Notes: a model not told the origin generated them from the letters alone. Numbered from the stretch's first letter, positions 17,144 to 27,530 are shown. The stretch: 64,000 bases of DNA from JAENVT01 sp963773085 (GCA_963773085.1 CAVYZS010000014.1:248001-312000), one strand, 5' to 3'. Numbers and translations: made by a program.

Positions 17144-18923
17144 TCAGGTGACGGCGGAGATCTGCGGGGTGTCGGCGATCAACCGCTTGGTGTACTCGGC
17201 CTCGGGGTTGCGCAGCACCTGCTCGGTGGGTCCCGATTCGACGAGCTTGCCATCGGCGAGCACGGCGACCTGATCGGCGATCGAGGCGACCAACGGCAGG
17301 TTGTGGGTGACGAACAGCATGGCCAGGCCGAGTTCGCGTCGCAGCTCGCTGAGCAGCTCGACGATCGATGCCTGGACCAGCACGTCGAGGGCCGAGGTGA
17401 CCTCGTCGCAGACCAGCACCTCCGGTCGGCTGACCAGGGCACGGGCGATCGCGACGCGCTGCCGCTCGCCACCGGAGAGCTGATCAGGGAAGCGATGGGC
17501 ATACCCGGCGGTCAGGGCGACCCGCTCGAGCATCTCGCCGACCTTGCGTGCCGCGTCCGTCTTCGACGCGCCGCCGATGATCAGCGGTCGGGCAACGGAG
17601 TCGCCGATCATTCGCCGCGGTTGCAGCGAGCTGTACGGGTTCTGGAAGACGTATTGGATGCGCAGCCGCTGGGCCGTGGTGCGGTCGCGTGACGACCGGG
17701 CGAGACGCTCGGACCCGAGCAGGATCTCGCCGGTCCACTCGTGGTGCAGGCCGCCGATCGACCTCGACAAGGTGGTCTTTCCGGAGCCCGACTCGCCGAC
17801 CAGCGCCAGGCACTCGCCACGGTCGACGAAGAGATCGACGTTGTGGACCACCTCGAGACCGGTGTACGACGCACAGACGTCGCGCACCATCAGTGCATGC
17901 GTGGCCGACGACGCGATCGCCGTCGAGTGCAGGGCGACGTGCTGCGTGCGTTGCGGCACTTCGAACGGCCGGATGCAGCGCACCAGCCGGCCGGGCGCGA
18001 CCTCGCGTTCGGCGGGGAACTCGGCCCGGCAGTCGCTGGTCGCCAGCTCGCAGCGCGGGGCGAACGAGCAGCCGACGGGGCGCCGACCAGGCGCCGGAGC
18101 CCGACCTCTGAGCCCGACCATCTCGCGATCGGTCGACATGTCGGGGGCGGCAGCGATGAGGTGCCGGGTGTACGGATGGCTCGGGTTGAAGAACAGCTCC
18201 GTGGCGGTGCCCTGCTCGACGATGCGCCCGGCGTACATCACCGCGACGCTGGTCGGCCAGGTTGGCGACGACGGCGAGATCGTGGGTGACGTACAGCGCG
18301 GCGACGTTGTGTGCCTGGCACAACTGGCGAACCGTGTCGAGCACGTGGGCCTGCGTGCTGACGTCGAGCCCGGTGGTCGGTTCGTCGAGCACGATCACCG
18401 ATGGGCGACAGGCGAACGCCATGGCCAAGCCGACACGTTGCTGCTGGCCACCCGACAATTGGTGCGGGTAGCGGCGCAGGAACTCGGGGGTGCTGGGCAG
18501 CAGCACCTCGCTCATCACTTCGATCACTCGCGCGCTGGCGCGCCTCGTCGCTGCCGCCGAAGTCGTGGAACTCGAGCACCTCGGTCAACTGCTTGATGAT
18601 CCGCAGCGCCGGGTTGAGCGCGGTCGACGGGTCCTGCGGAACGTACGAGACGAGCTTGCCGCGTGCATGACGCAGAGCCACGTCACCCAAGCGCCATCAT
18701 CGCCGCATCGCCGATCATCACCTCGCCGCCGGCCAGCTTCACGCCGCGGCGGGCGTGACCGAGCACGGCCAGGCCGACGGTGGTCTTGCCGGAGCCAGAT
18801 TCGCCGACGAGACCGAGCACCTCGGCCGGGGGCGATCGTCAGGTTGACGTCGTCGACGATGTCGAAGCCGCTCCCCGCCACTTCGATGCGCAGGTTGTTG
18901 ATCGTCAGCGCCGCACCGGTCAC
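17144..18923 (-). CDS. dipeptide-type ABC transporter, double ATPase (DppD-DppF fusion; frameshifted)
   Basis: About 590 residues with two ATPase modules in one chain, as in some actinobacterial peptide importers. The N-terminal module has YVPQDPSTALNPAL, signature LSGGQQQRVGLAMAF, Walker B VIVLDEPTTGLD, and the Cys-rich oligopeptide-type end (VGCSFAPRCELATSDC). The C-terminal module has Walker A GESGSGKTTLSR, LSGGERQRVAIARAL and a Walker B-like VLVCDEVTSALD. Indels near 18830, 18685, 18540 and 18243 break the first module only. Start GTG 18923 follows GGGAGA and overlaps the permease stop (GTGA). It energises the importer encoded by the next three genes. Confidence 0.88.
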
Positions 18924-19830
18924 GTTTCTCCCTTTGCTCGGTCGATGCCGGCTGCCGCACGTGACAAACCCGTCGCCGACCAGGCCCGTGCCGATCGTCA
19001 ACAGGGCGATGGCGATGACCGGCAGGGTGACACCCCAGTGGTTGGTCGCCGATCAGGCCCTTGCGGTTCTCGTTGATCATCAGGCCCCAATTGGCCGCAC
19101 CGGGGTCGGGCGTGAAGCCGAGGAAGGCGATGCCGGCGATGAGACCGATCGCGAACGTCAGACGCAGGTTGGCCTCGACGAGCAGTGGTCCCGAAGACGT
19201 TTGGCAGGAGCTCCGAGCGAAGGATCCTGAACCGCGACTCACCCAACGATTCGGCGGCTGCCACGAAGTCGCGCTCGACCACCGAGATGGCGGCACCGCG
19301 CACGACGCGGGCGATGCGCGGCACGGTCGAGCAGGCCGACCGTGAGCACGATCGACCATGGTCGTCGCCCCGAACATCGAGATCACGACCAGCGCCGTGA
19401 TGATCTGCGGCAGGGCCAGGAGCACGTCCATCGCCCGCATCAGCACGTCGTCGAGCCTGCGACGGTTGTAGGCGGCGATCAGGCCGATCGATGGTTCCGA
19501 GGACCAAGGCCAACAACGGTGGCCAGCACGGCGGCGATCAGGATCGGCTTGCCGCCGTACAGGAACCGCGACCACACGTCGAGCCCGACGTTGCCCGAGC
19601 CGAACACGCTGTCCTTGCGGGTCTCGCCGGCGGACTTTGAACGGCAACCCGACGGCCTCTTGCTCGCCATACGGGGCGACGTACCGACCGAACAGGGCGA
19701 TGGCACAGAGCACCGCGACGATCACAGCGCCGAGGCGGGTACGCCACATCCGCAGGCGCACGCGGATGACACCCGGCGGGGCTTCGGATGGGACTCGGAT
19801 CGAGTCGCCTGGCAGTTCGGCGGCGCTCAT
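18920..19830 (-). CDS. ABC transporter permease, DppC-like (frameshifted)
   Basis: Second membrane subunit of the importer, about 303 residues. The N-terminal cytoplasmic part leads to the membrane segment TRLGAVIVAVLCAIALFGR; later come GLDVWSRFLYGGKPILIAAV, AMDVLLALPQIITALVVISM, and the EAA loop in DFVAAAESLGESRFRILRSE. The chain ends GLSRAAAGIDRAKGET in the frame that stops at 18920. At least five indels break it, yet the conserved pieces tile in order. The start ATG overlaps the previous permease stop (ATGA). Confidence 0.82.
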
Positions 19831-20802
19831 TGGATCCTCGTTCGCAGTCGTGGGGTGACCAGCACGGTGGCGACGTCGGCAGCGAGGTTGGTGACCACGT
19901 AGACCGTCGCCAGCACCATCACCAGGAACTGGATGACCGGAATGTCGCGGACCCGCACGGCGTCACGCAGCGCGCCGCCGATGCCGGGATAGTTGAACAG
20001 GGCCTCGACGACGATCACCCCAGCAGCGAAGTAGGCGACGTTGAGAGCGATGACCTGGAACACCGGGCCGAGCGCATTGGGGAGCGCATGACGCCACATC
20101 ACGGCCTTCTCCGGGCGCACCTTTCAGCCGGGCCATCTCGATGTAGTCGCTCTCCAGCACCTCGATCATCGACGCCCGCACGACACGCGAGATGTACGGA
20201 ACCGCGCCGATGACCAGACGGCGGTGGGCAGGACCATGCCCTTCATGTCGCTGCCACGGCCCCTCGCCGATACCGATCGCGCTGACCGCCGGCAGCAGGT
20301 GCCAGAGACGCACGCTGAACGATCAGGATGAGGATGATGCCGATGACGAATTCGGGCAGCGAGGCCAAGGCCAGCATGACGTTCGACGCGACGTTGTCGA
20401 ACGTGGTGTCGCGCTTGCGGGCGCCGTACACGCCGATCCACAACGACAGCGGGATCGAGATCACCGAGGCCAACACCAGCAGGAACAGGGAGTTGACGAC
20501 ACGATCGCTGATGTAGTCGAGGATCGGAATTCGGCGGCGAACGAATCGCCGGGGTCGCCGGTGATCATGCCCTTCAGCCAGTGTGTGTACTGGTAGAAGG
20601 CGGAGTGGTCGAGGCCGAGCTTGGTTCGCGAGCGCGGCGACGCTGTCGTCGTGGCGTTGCGGCCGAGGATCGCCTGTGCGGGATCACTCGGCAGCAACTG
20701 GGTCGCCGCGAACACCACGAGAGACACCACGAACAGCGTCAGCAGCCCCAGCGCCAACCGCCGGGCGATGAACTTGAGCACCCCGAGTTGTTCGACATCC
20801 AT
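19827..20802 (-). CDS. ABC transporter permease, DppB-like (frameshifted)
   Basis: First membrane subunit, about 324 residues. The N-terminus FIARRLALGLLTLFVVSLVV and TQLLPSDPAQAILG is typical DppB. Then come SVISIPLSLWIGVYGARKRD, LASLPEFVIGIILILIVQ, the EAA loop YISRVVRASMIEVLESDYIE with MARLKGA, and ALGPVFQVIALNVAYFAAGV with NYPGIGGALRDAV. Indels near 20535, 20320, 20215 and 20115 shift the frame. It starts 22 nt after the binding-protein gene and overlaps the next permease by 4 nt. Confidence 0.83.
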
Positions 20803-20823
20803 GGGGGGAGGCCGTGTGCCGGA

Positions 20824-22529
20824 CTACTCGGAGAAGTAGAGGTTCTTCCAGCCCCGGCCGTAGTGGTCGAGGTTCAACGTGTTGGCTCGTTCCACCAGAC
20901 CGACGACTCGGCGCTGTATGCATCGAGCAGGTTCTGGAAGAACGGGATGATCAACCCGCCGTCTTCGTAGAGCTCTTTCTGCATCTTGTCGGTGATCACC
21001 TTGCGCTTGGCGTCGTCGGTCTCGGCGACTGCGGCGGTGTAGTCGGCGAGGAACGTCGAGCCTGCCGGCGGCCAGTGGTCGTCGGGGTACGGCGCCGTGT
21101 CTGAGGCTGCTCGGCGGCAACCTGCAGCAGGAAGTTACGGGTGCCCCAGTAGTCGGTGCCGAACGTGCGCTTCAGGTACTCGTCGCCCCAGTAGGTGCCG
21201 CCGTCGATGACCTGGGCGTTGACCGTGATGCCGGCCCCTTGGCCTGCTCGGCGAACAACTGGATCATCTCCGGAAGACCGGCGGTGTCGTTCGGGGCGAA
21301 CAGGTCGATCGTCAGGTCGCTCTTGCCGGCCTCGGCGAGCAGCGCCTTGGCCGCTTCGAGGTCTTGCTTGCGCTGCGGCAGCTCGTCGCCGATGTAGGCG
21401 GCGTCGAGCGGCGAGAACAGGTCGTTGGCCACCGAGCCGTAGCCGGCGAGCACCTGCTCGACCATTGCGTCGCGGTCGACGATCAGGCGCATCGCCTGGC
21501 GGACGCGAACGTCGGTGAACGGCTCCTGGTCGACGGCCATGAAGATCGTCAACCAGCCGCCACCGCCGGAGTTCAGCGCCTTGTAACCATCGGTGCCGTT
21601 GACGGTTTCCACCGACGCCGCCGGGATGTCGCCGGCAACGTCGATCTGCCCGGCGAGCAGGGCGTTGATCATCGCATCGCCGTCGGCGAAGTCGATGATG
21701 TGCACCTCGTCGAAGTACGGCTTGCCCGTATCCCAGTAGAACTCGTTCTTGACGTGGACCGACTGCTTGCCGACCTCGAACTCTTTGAGCATGTACGGCC
21801 CGGTGCCGATCTGGTTGGTCGGGTCACCGTCGAAGCGCTTGTAGCCGACCGGCACGATCGCGCAGACGTAGGCGCACAGTGCCTCTTTGAAGTTGGAGAC
21901 CAGTTGCTTGAGCTTCAGCTCGACGGTCTGGTCGTCGATCTTGGTGATGCCCGTCTTGTCGAGCCACGTGCGCATGTTCGACCCGCCGATAGACCGCCAG
22001 GTCGGGATCGAGCATGCGCTCGAAGGAGTAGACCACGTCGTCGGCAGTGACGGGCTTGCCGTCGCCGAACTTGACGCCGTCCTTCAGCGTGATCACGTAG
22101 TTGTCGGCCGCCTTCGCCTCGACTTCTTTGGCGATGCCGTTGGTGTACTCCGGGCACGAAGTCGGGGCTGAAGCTCATCAGCGGCTCCCAACCGGTGACC
22201 TGGCGCACGATGTCGGACTTGCCGACGATGTGCTGCCCGTCGATGATGTCGTTGGCGCCGCCGAGCGTGCCGACACGCAGGATCCCGCCGGCGTTGCCGC
22301 CTCCGGGCTGCCGCCGGCGGCCGCAGCGGTCGCGGCAGTCGGTGCCTCCGTGCCTGCCGGCGCCTCGCTGGCCGCCGGCGCGTCGCTGCTCGCCGGAGTC
22401 GCGCTGTCGCTGTCGCTGCCGCAGGCTGCCAGACGCAGCCGCGACCATCGCCGCCGCACCGCTGCCGACGATCAGCTGCCGCCTGTTGAACCTCGCGGGC
22501 AACAAGCCCTTCTCAGGATCGAACGCCAT
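20824..22529 (-). CDS. ABC transporter substrate-binding lipoprotein, family 5 (frameshifted)
   Basis: Extracellular solute receptor of the importer, about 568 residues, a normal size for family 5. The N-terminus has a twin-arginine-like NRRQLIVGSGAAAMVAAASG, then a lipobox LAAC and a Ser/Ala/Glu-rich linker. Typical segments are VITLKDGVKFGDGKPVTADD, VVYSFERMLDPD, GTGPYMLKEFEVGKQ, AGQIDVAGDIPAASVETV and RVRQAMRLIVDRDAMVEQVL. Six or more indels lie between 22440 and 20900. A purine-rich ribosome site precedes ATG 22529. Family 5 proteins bind peptides, opines, nickel and other small solutes; a carnitine-type ligand here is inferred only from the neighbours. Confidence 0.85.
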
Positions 22530-22620
22530 TCCCTTCCCCCTTGTATCAAGAGCGTCACTCCCAGAACTGCGACGCCAACTCGTCAGGACTATAACTCGGT
22601 GGATCGACGGAGGTTTCAAC

Positions 22621-23379
22621 TCAATGTGAACAATTGGCGCGCAGCGTTTCGGTGTGCCCGTCGACGCCCAGCACCTGGCCGGAGATGAACCGGGCGGCGG
22701 GTGACGACAGGAAGGCGACAGCCTCGGCCACGTCGGTGGCATCGACGAACGAGCCCATCGAGACCTGCTGCTCGTACGCCGACCTCACGGTCGGCGGCGG
22801 CGACTCCCGTGGCAGCGGCCTCGCGTTCGATCACGCCGTCCATCCGCGATCCGCCGACGGAGCCAGGGCAGATGGCATTGACACGGATGCCGTCGGGGCC
22901 GAGCTCCATCGCCCAGGTCTTGGTCAGCCCGATGACCCCCCACTTGGCGGCGACGTACGGCGAGCGCAGCGGATAGCCGAAGATGCCGGCCGTCGACGAG
23001 ATGTTGACGATCGAGCCCGGCAGCTGACGCAACAGCGGTACAGCACTGCGAGTGCACCGGAACATCGAGCCGAGGTTGACCCGAACGCAGTGATCGAACG
23101 CCGCCGGATCCATCTCGTCGACCGCCGCGGTCGGCCCGGCGATCCCGACGTTGTTGACGAGCACGTCGAGTCCACCGATCCGAGCGTTCACCTCGCGCGA
23201 AGAGCTCGTCAACGGCGGCGGTGTCGGCGACATCGCCGACCACGTCCGGCTCTCGTTGCCGGGTCGGCATCGACGACCATGACCCGGGCCCCCTGCTCGG
23301 CCAGCGTGGCCGCAATGGCCGCGCCGATGCCCGACCCGCCACCGGTCACCAACGCCCGCAACCCCGTGAAGCCTTCCAT
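22621..23379 (-). CDS. short-chain dehydrogenase/reductase (frameshifted)
   Basis: Classical SDR of about 252 residues. It has the Rossmann start MEGFTGLRALVTGGGSGIGA, then LDVLVNNVGIAGPTAAVDEM, the catalytic Ser in IVNISSTAGIFGYPL, the YxxxK pair in SPYVAAKWGVIGLTKTWAME, and the end FISGQVLGVDGHTETL. Indels near 23270, 23190 and 22800 break it. ATG 23379 diverges from the BKACE gene across 130 bp. A hydroxy-acid or D-carnitine-type substrate would suit the neighbourhood, but nothing in the sequence fixes it. Confidence 0.82.
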
Positions 23380-23452
23380 CGCTCCACCTTCCCTCGAACG
23401 GTCGGCTGCACATCACACATCGTCCTGCGGCAGGCGGCAGGAACGCATCGGC

Positions 23453-23485
23453 TACAGTTAGCTGATCGTTCGTTCAGACATCAGC
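23453..23485 (+). promoter_or_regulatory. BKACE-operon promoter with overlapping dyad operator
   Basis: A -10 hexamer TACAGT (23453-23458) is followed by TGATCGTTCGTTCA (23463-23476), an imperfect palindrome lying on the expected start of transcription. It is nested in longer arms GCTGAT (23461-23466) and ATCAGC (23480-23485). This suits a TetR-type repressor site. The 5' leader then runs about 45 nt to ATG 23510, which has an AAGGGGG ribosome site. Confidence 0.5.
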
Positions 23486-23509
23486 CGAACCGAGTTGAAG
23501 GGGGTTGCC

Positions 23510-24444
23510 ATGAACTGGGAAGTCTTCATCACGTGTGCCGTCACCGGCTCCGGCGACACCGTCGCCAAGAGCCCGCACGTGCCGGTCACCCCCGAGCAGA
23601 TCGCCGTCTCGGCGATCGATGCCGCCAAGGCCGGCGCGGCAGTGGTGCACATCCACGTCCGCGATCCGCAGACCGGCAAGGGTGCGCGTGCCACCGAGCT
23701 CTACGCCGAGGCGGTCGAGCGCATCCGCGACTCGGGCATCGACGTCGTGCTCAACCTCACCGCCGGCATGGGTGGCGACCTCGTCCTGGGCGGCGACGAG
23801 GAGGTGTTGCCGATCAACCCCGACGGCACCGACATGGCCGGAGCCACCGAGCGACTCGATCACGTGCGCACGTTGCTGCCCGAGATCTGCACGCTCGATT
23901 GCGGCACGATGAACTTCGCCTCGGGCGGCGACTACATCATGGTCAACACACCGAGCGTGCTGCGCACCATGGCCCGTCAGGTGCAGGAGCTCGGCGTGCG
24001 TCCCGAGCTGGAGGTGTTCGACACCGGTCACCTCGTGCAGGTCAAGGAATTGATCCGCGACGGCCTGCTCGACGACCCGGTGATGATCCAGCTGTGCATG
24101 GGCATCGCCTACGGCGCACCCGATGACCCGAACACGTTCATGGCGCTGGTCAACAACCTTCCGAACGATTGCGTGTTCTCGGCATTCTCGATCGGCCGCA
24201 TGCAGATCCCGTTCGTCGCCATGGCCGCGCTGGCCGGCGGCAACGTGCGCGTGGGTTCGAAGACAATCTCTACCTCGGCCCGGGCCACAAAGCCACGAAC
24301 GCCGAGCTCGTGGCTCGCGCCAAGTAGCTGCTGGAGAGCATGAACGTGCGGATTCTCGGCCCGCAGGAAGTGCGTGACAAGCTGAAGCTCATCAAGCACG
24401 AGCTGTCGACATCGGAACACATCGGGGGGTACGGCCATGGGTGA
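23510..24444 (+). CDS. beta-keto acid cleavage enzyme (BKACE), probable 3-dehydrocarnitine:acetyl-CoA type; frameshift and premature stop
   Basis: BKACE-family (PF05853) zinc enzyme: beta-keto acid plus acetyl-CoA gives acetoacetate plus a new CoA ester. Metal histidines are in AAVVHIHVRDPQTGK; NLTAGMGGDLVLGGDEEVLP and LDCGTMNFASGG are family marks. The opening MNWEVFITCAVTGSGDTVAK recalls enzymes acting on dehydrocarnitine, which make betainyl-CoA. Carnitine dehydrogenase two genes downstream supports this. One base is missing near 24256; the corrected frame reads NLYLGPGHKATNAELVARAK, meets TAG at 24325-24327, then continues 39 codons to TGA 24444. Whether the TAG is real or an error is unknown. 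The stop region overlaps the citrate synthase start by 8 nt. Confidence 0.82.
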
Positions 24445-25531
24445 ACAAGTGGTGCAGCACGGTCTCGAGGGCGTCATCGCCTTCGAGACCCAGATCGCCG
24501 AGCCCGACCGTGAAGGCAGTGCACTTCCGCTACCGCGGCGTCGACATCGAGGAGCTCGTCGGCATCTACGACTACGGCCACGTCTGGGGCCTGCTGGTCG
24601 ACGGCTCGTTCGAGCCGGGCTTACCGCCGGCCGAGCCGTTCCCGATCCCCGTGCATTCCGGCGACATCCGCGTCGACGTGCAGAGCGCACTGGCCATGCT
24701 CGCACCGTTCTGGGGGCTCGACCAGTTGCTCGACATCGACGACGCCCAGGTTCGCGACGACCTGGCCCGGGCGTCGGTGATGGCTCTCTCGTTCGTCGCC
24801 CAGTCGGCGCGCGGGCTGGGGCTGGCGATGGTGCCGCAGAAGCACATCGACGGCTCGTCGACGATCACCGAGCGTTTCATGCGCCGCTGGCGCGGCGACC
24901 CCGATCCCAAGCACGTCAAGCGGTCGATGCCTACTGGGTGTCGGCGGCCGAACACGGCATGAACGCATCGACGTTCACGGCGCGGGTCATTGCCTCCACC
25001 GGCGCCGACGTCGCCGCGGCGTTGTCGGGCGCAGTCGGCGCGTTGTCCGGTCCGCTCCACGGTGGCGCCCCGTCACGGGTTCTGCAGATGCTCGACGAGG
25101 TCGACAAGGAAGGCGACGCCGTCCGCTGGGTCAAGCGGGCGATGGATCGCGGCGACCGGCTGATGGGCTTCGGCCACCGGGTCTACCGCGCCGAAGACCC
25201 GCGCGCCGGTGTCCTGCGGCGAACCGCCAAGGAGCTGAAGTCACCGCGGGTCGAGGTCGCCGAGGCGCTCGAGAAGGCAGCGCTCGACGAGCTGAAGGCT
25301 CGCTATCCCGACCGAGTGCTGGCCACCAACGTCGAGTTCTGGTCGGCGGTCGTGCTCGACTTCGCCGAGGTGCCGGCACACATGTTCACGGCGATGTTCG
25401 CCTGCGCCCGAACGGCCGGCTGGAGCGCCCACATCCTCGAGCAGAAGCGCACCGGCCGGTTGATCAGGCCGTCGGCCATCTACACCGGTCCGGCGTCGCG
25501 ACCGCCGAGTGAAGTGACGGGTAACCGGTGA
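24437..25531 (+). CDS. citrate synthase, actinobacterial CitA-like (two compensating frameshifts)
   Basis: Condenses acetyl-CoA and oxaloacetate. It has about 364 residues, like the short citrate synthase 2 of actinobacteria. Catalytic residues fall in SGPLHGGAPSRVLQ (His), MGFGHRVYRAEDPR (His) and WSAVVLDFAEVPAHMF (Asp). The frame shifts near 24510 and returns near 24920. It starts inside the BKACE 3' end and overlaps the carnitine dehydrogenase start (GTGA), so it is an integral part of the operon. A methylcitrate-synthase role cannot be excluded. It may draw off acetyl-CoA formed from acetoacetate. Confidence 0.85.
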   Translation: MGEQVVQHGLEGVIAFETQIAEPDREGSALPLPRRRHRGARRHLRLRPRLGPAGRRLVRAGLTAGRAVPDPRAFRRHPRRRAERTGHARTVLGARPVARHRRRPGSRRPGPGVGDGSLVRRPVGARAGAGDGAAEAHRRLVDDHRAFHAPLARRPRSQARQAVDAYWVSAAEHGMNASTFTARVIASTGADVAAALSGAVGALSGPLHGGAPSRVLQMLDEVDKEGDAVRWVKRAMDRGDRLMGFGHRVYRAEDPRAGVLRRTAKELKSPRVEVAEALEKAALDELKARYPDRVLATNVEFWSAVVLDFAEVPAHMFTAMFACARTAGWSAHILEQKRTGRLIRPSAIYTGPASRPPSEVTGNR

Positions 25532-27018
25532 CGACAGGCCACGTCGGCCTGCTCGGTGGTGGCGTCATCGGCGGCGGATGGGCGGCGCGGTTCCTGCTCA
25601 ACGGCCACGACGTGGTGCTGTTCGACCCTGATCCCGAAGCACCACGCAAGGTCGGCGAGGTGCTGGCCAACGCCCGCCGGGCCAACGCCAGGCTGACGAG
25701 GGCCCATGGCCGGCAGAAGGTTCGCTGCGGATCGTGACGACCGTCGAAGAGGCCGTCGACGGTGCCCACTTCGTGCAGGAGAGCGCGCCCGAGCGGCTGG
25801 AGTTGAAGCAGCAGTTGTTCGCCGCGGCCAGCCGCGTCGCCGGCGCCGACGTGATCTTCGGTTCGTCGACCTCGGGCTTGCTGCCCACGGAGATGCAGCG
25901 CGACATGGTCAATCCCGAACGGCTCGTGGTCGGCCATCCGTTCAACCCGGTGTATCTCATGCCGCTCGTCGAGGTCTGCGGTGGTGCGGCCACGTCGGAA
26001 ACCACCAAGCAGCGCGCCGCCGAGATGTACCGCAGCATCGGCATGCAGCCGCTGATGCTGTCGAAGGAGATCGACGGGTTCGTCGCCGATCGCCTGATGG
26101 AGGCGCTGTGGCGCGAGGCGCTGTGGCTGGTCAACGACGGTGTGGCGACGGCCGCCGAGATCGACGACGCGATGCGCTTCGGGCCGGGCCTGCGCTGGAG
26201 CTTCATGGGCACCTTCATGATCTACCGGATCGCCGGCGGCGAGGCCGGCATGCGCCACTTCATGGCCCAGTTCGGGCCGGCGTTGAAGTGGCCGTGGACG
26301 AAGCTGATGGACGTGCCCGAGCTGACCGACGAACTGCTCGACACGATCTGTTCGCAGAGCGACGACCAGGTCGATCTGCAGACGCCGGGGATGTCGATCC
26401 GCGAGCTGGAGGCATTGCGCGACGACTGCCTGGTCGAGGTCATGCACGGCCTGCGCAATCGTGGCTTCGCCGCCGGCAAGACACTCGGCGACTTCGAACA
26501 GGTCGTTGTTCGACAGCGGCAACCGGATCGCCGGAGACATCGACCTGTCGGCGCCGATCCGCATCCACGAGCGTGTCGTGCCCAACGACTGGGTCGACTA
26601 CAACGGCCACACCAACGACAGCCGGTACATGCAGATCACCAGCGAGGCCGGCGACAGGTTCATGCGACTGATCGGTGTCGACGAGGCGTACCTGCAATCG
26701 GGTCGCTCGTACTACACCGTCGAGAGCCACCTGAACTTCATCGCCCAGAGCCACGCCGGCGATCACCTGCATGTCACCGCCCAGTTGCTGTCGCACGACG
26801 CAAAGCGCTTGCACATCTTCACCGTCGTGCATCGGGGCGATGCCGACTCAGTGGTGGCGACGGCCGAGCACATGATGCTGCACGTCGACGCCGAGGCCGG
26901 TAAGGCCTCGCCCGCTTCGGCCGAGCTCCAGGCCAAGCTCGCCGAGATCGCCGCACACCACGATCTCCTGCCGAGGCCGGCGCAGGCCGGGCGGTTCATC
27001 GGGCAACCCGTCAGCTGA
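25528..27018 (+). CDS. bifunctional L-carnitine dehydrogenase / betainyl-CoA thioesterase (two compensating frameshifts)
   Basis: The first two thirds oxidise L-carnitine to 3-dehydrocarnitine with NAD. They show the Rossmann loop GLLGGGVIGGGWAARF, FGSSTSGLLPTEMQRDM, HPFNPVYLMPLVEVCGG, and the segment FGPGLRWSFMGTFMIYRIAG with HFMAQFGPALKWPWTKLMD, highly typical of carnitine dehydrogenase. The last third is a hot-dog thioesterase (VVPNDWVDYNGHTNDSRYMQ, DAKRLHIFTVVHRGD). The 1491-nt span equals 497 codons, the size of the fused rhizobial enzyme whose extra domain hydrolyses betainyl-CoA. Indels near 25695 and 26505 cancel out. GTG 25528 overlaps the citrate synthase stop. Confidence 0.9.
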
Positions 27019-27065
27019 CGAGCTGACATCTCGTGTATCCCTGAGTGACCAGCGGGGTCTGGAGG

Positions 27066-27084
27066 GTGCTCCGGCTCGGAGCAC
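27066..27084 (+). terminator. hairpin after the carnitine dehydrogenase operon
   Basis: A perfect 8-bp stem GTGCTCCG / CGGAGCAC with a 3-nt loop lies 48 nt after the stop. There is no U-tract, so termination efficiency is uncertain. Confidence 0.55.
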
Positions 27085-27142
27085 ACGGCTGCTCGACCCC
27101 CCGATGCAGCGGTGATCATTCACTCACGAAAGAGGAACACCC

Positions 27143-27530
27143 ATGGCCATCTTCAACAAGCCGATGATCGACAAGCTTGAACTCGTCATCGACAAGGACA
27201 CCGCCAACGCAGACATCACTGTCACCTTACGACGTCAACTGGAGCAACTTCGACCAGCTGACCAACCTCGCCTACAACGAGAAGTGGGAGATCGTCGGCG
27301 ACGACAACGGCGTGACGAACACGATCTTCGTCGGGCCGATCCTCGTCAACGGGATCAGCTCGAACGGCAACGCGACGACACACCGCACCAAGACCGCCAC
27401 GATCGCGTGGGCCGACCTCGACGAGGACCCGAACAACCTCGACGAGATCGCCGCCGTCGTCACGCTGACGCCGCTGCTGCCCGTGACCAGGGTCGCCAAG
27501 AGCGCACTCGTCGTCGTCGACGCACCTTGA
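27143..27530 (+). CDS. unrecognised small protein (one frameshift)
   Basis: About 129 residues, beginning MAIFNKPMIDKLELVIDKDT and, after an indel near 27228, continuing YDVNWSNFDQLTNLAYNEKW and ending SALVVVDAP. It has no signal peptide or membrane segment. It is rich in Asp, Asn, Thr and Val with short alternating hydrophobic stretches, suggesting a beta-rich fold, and has no cysteine. A good ribosome site (AAAGAGGAA) precedes the ATG. It stands alone between the carnitine dehydrogenase operon terminator and the convergent CoA-ligase gene. I cannot assign a function. Confidence 0.6.

Noticed and set aside
15520..17151. 543-codon open frame on the plus strand opposite ilvD
   Set aside because: It is exactly antisense to a complete, highly conserved ilvD; high GC leaves long stop-free shadow frames. 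The composition is Arg/His/Asp-rich with no family motif.
23495..23509. ATG 23495 as the BKACE start
   Set aside because: It lies upstream of the AAGGGGG ribosome site that fits ATG 23510, and family members begin at MNWEVFITCAVTG.
17144..27018. Calling the many broken genes pseudogenes
   Set aside because: Conserved motifs resume immediately after each break, overlaps between genes are preserved, and the same damage affects essential genes elsewhere in the window.
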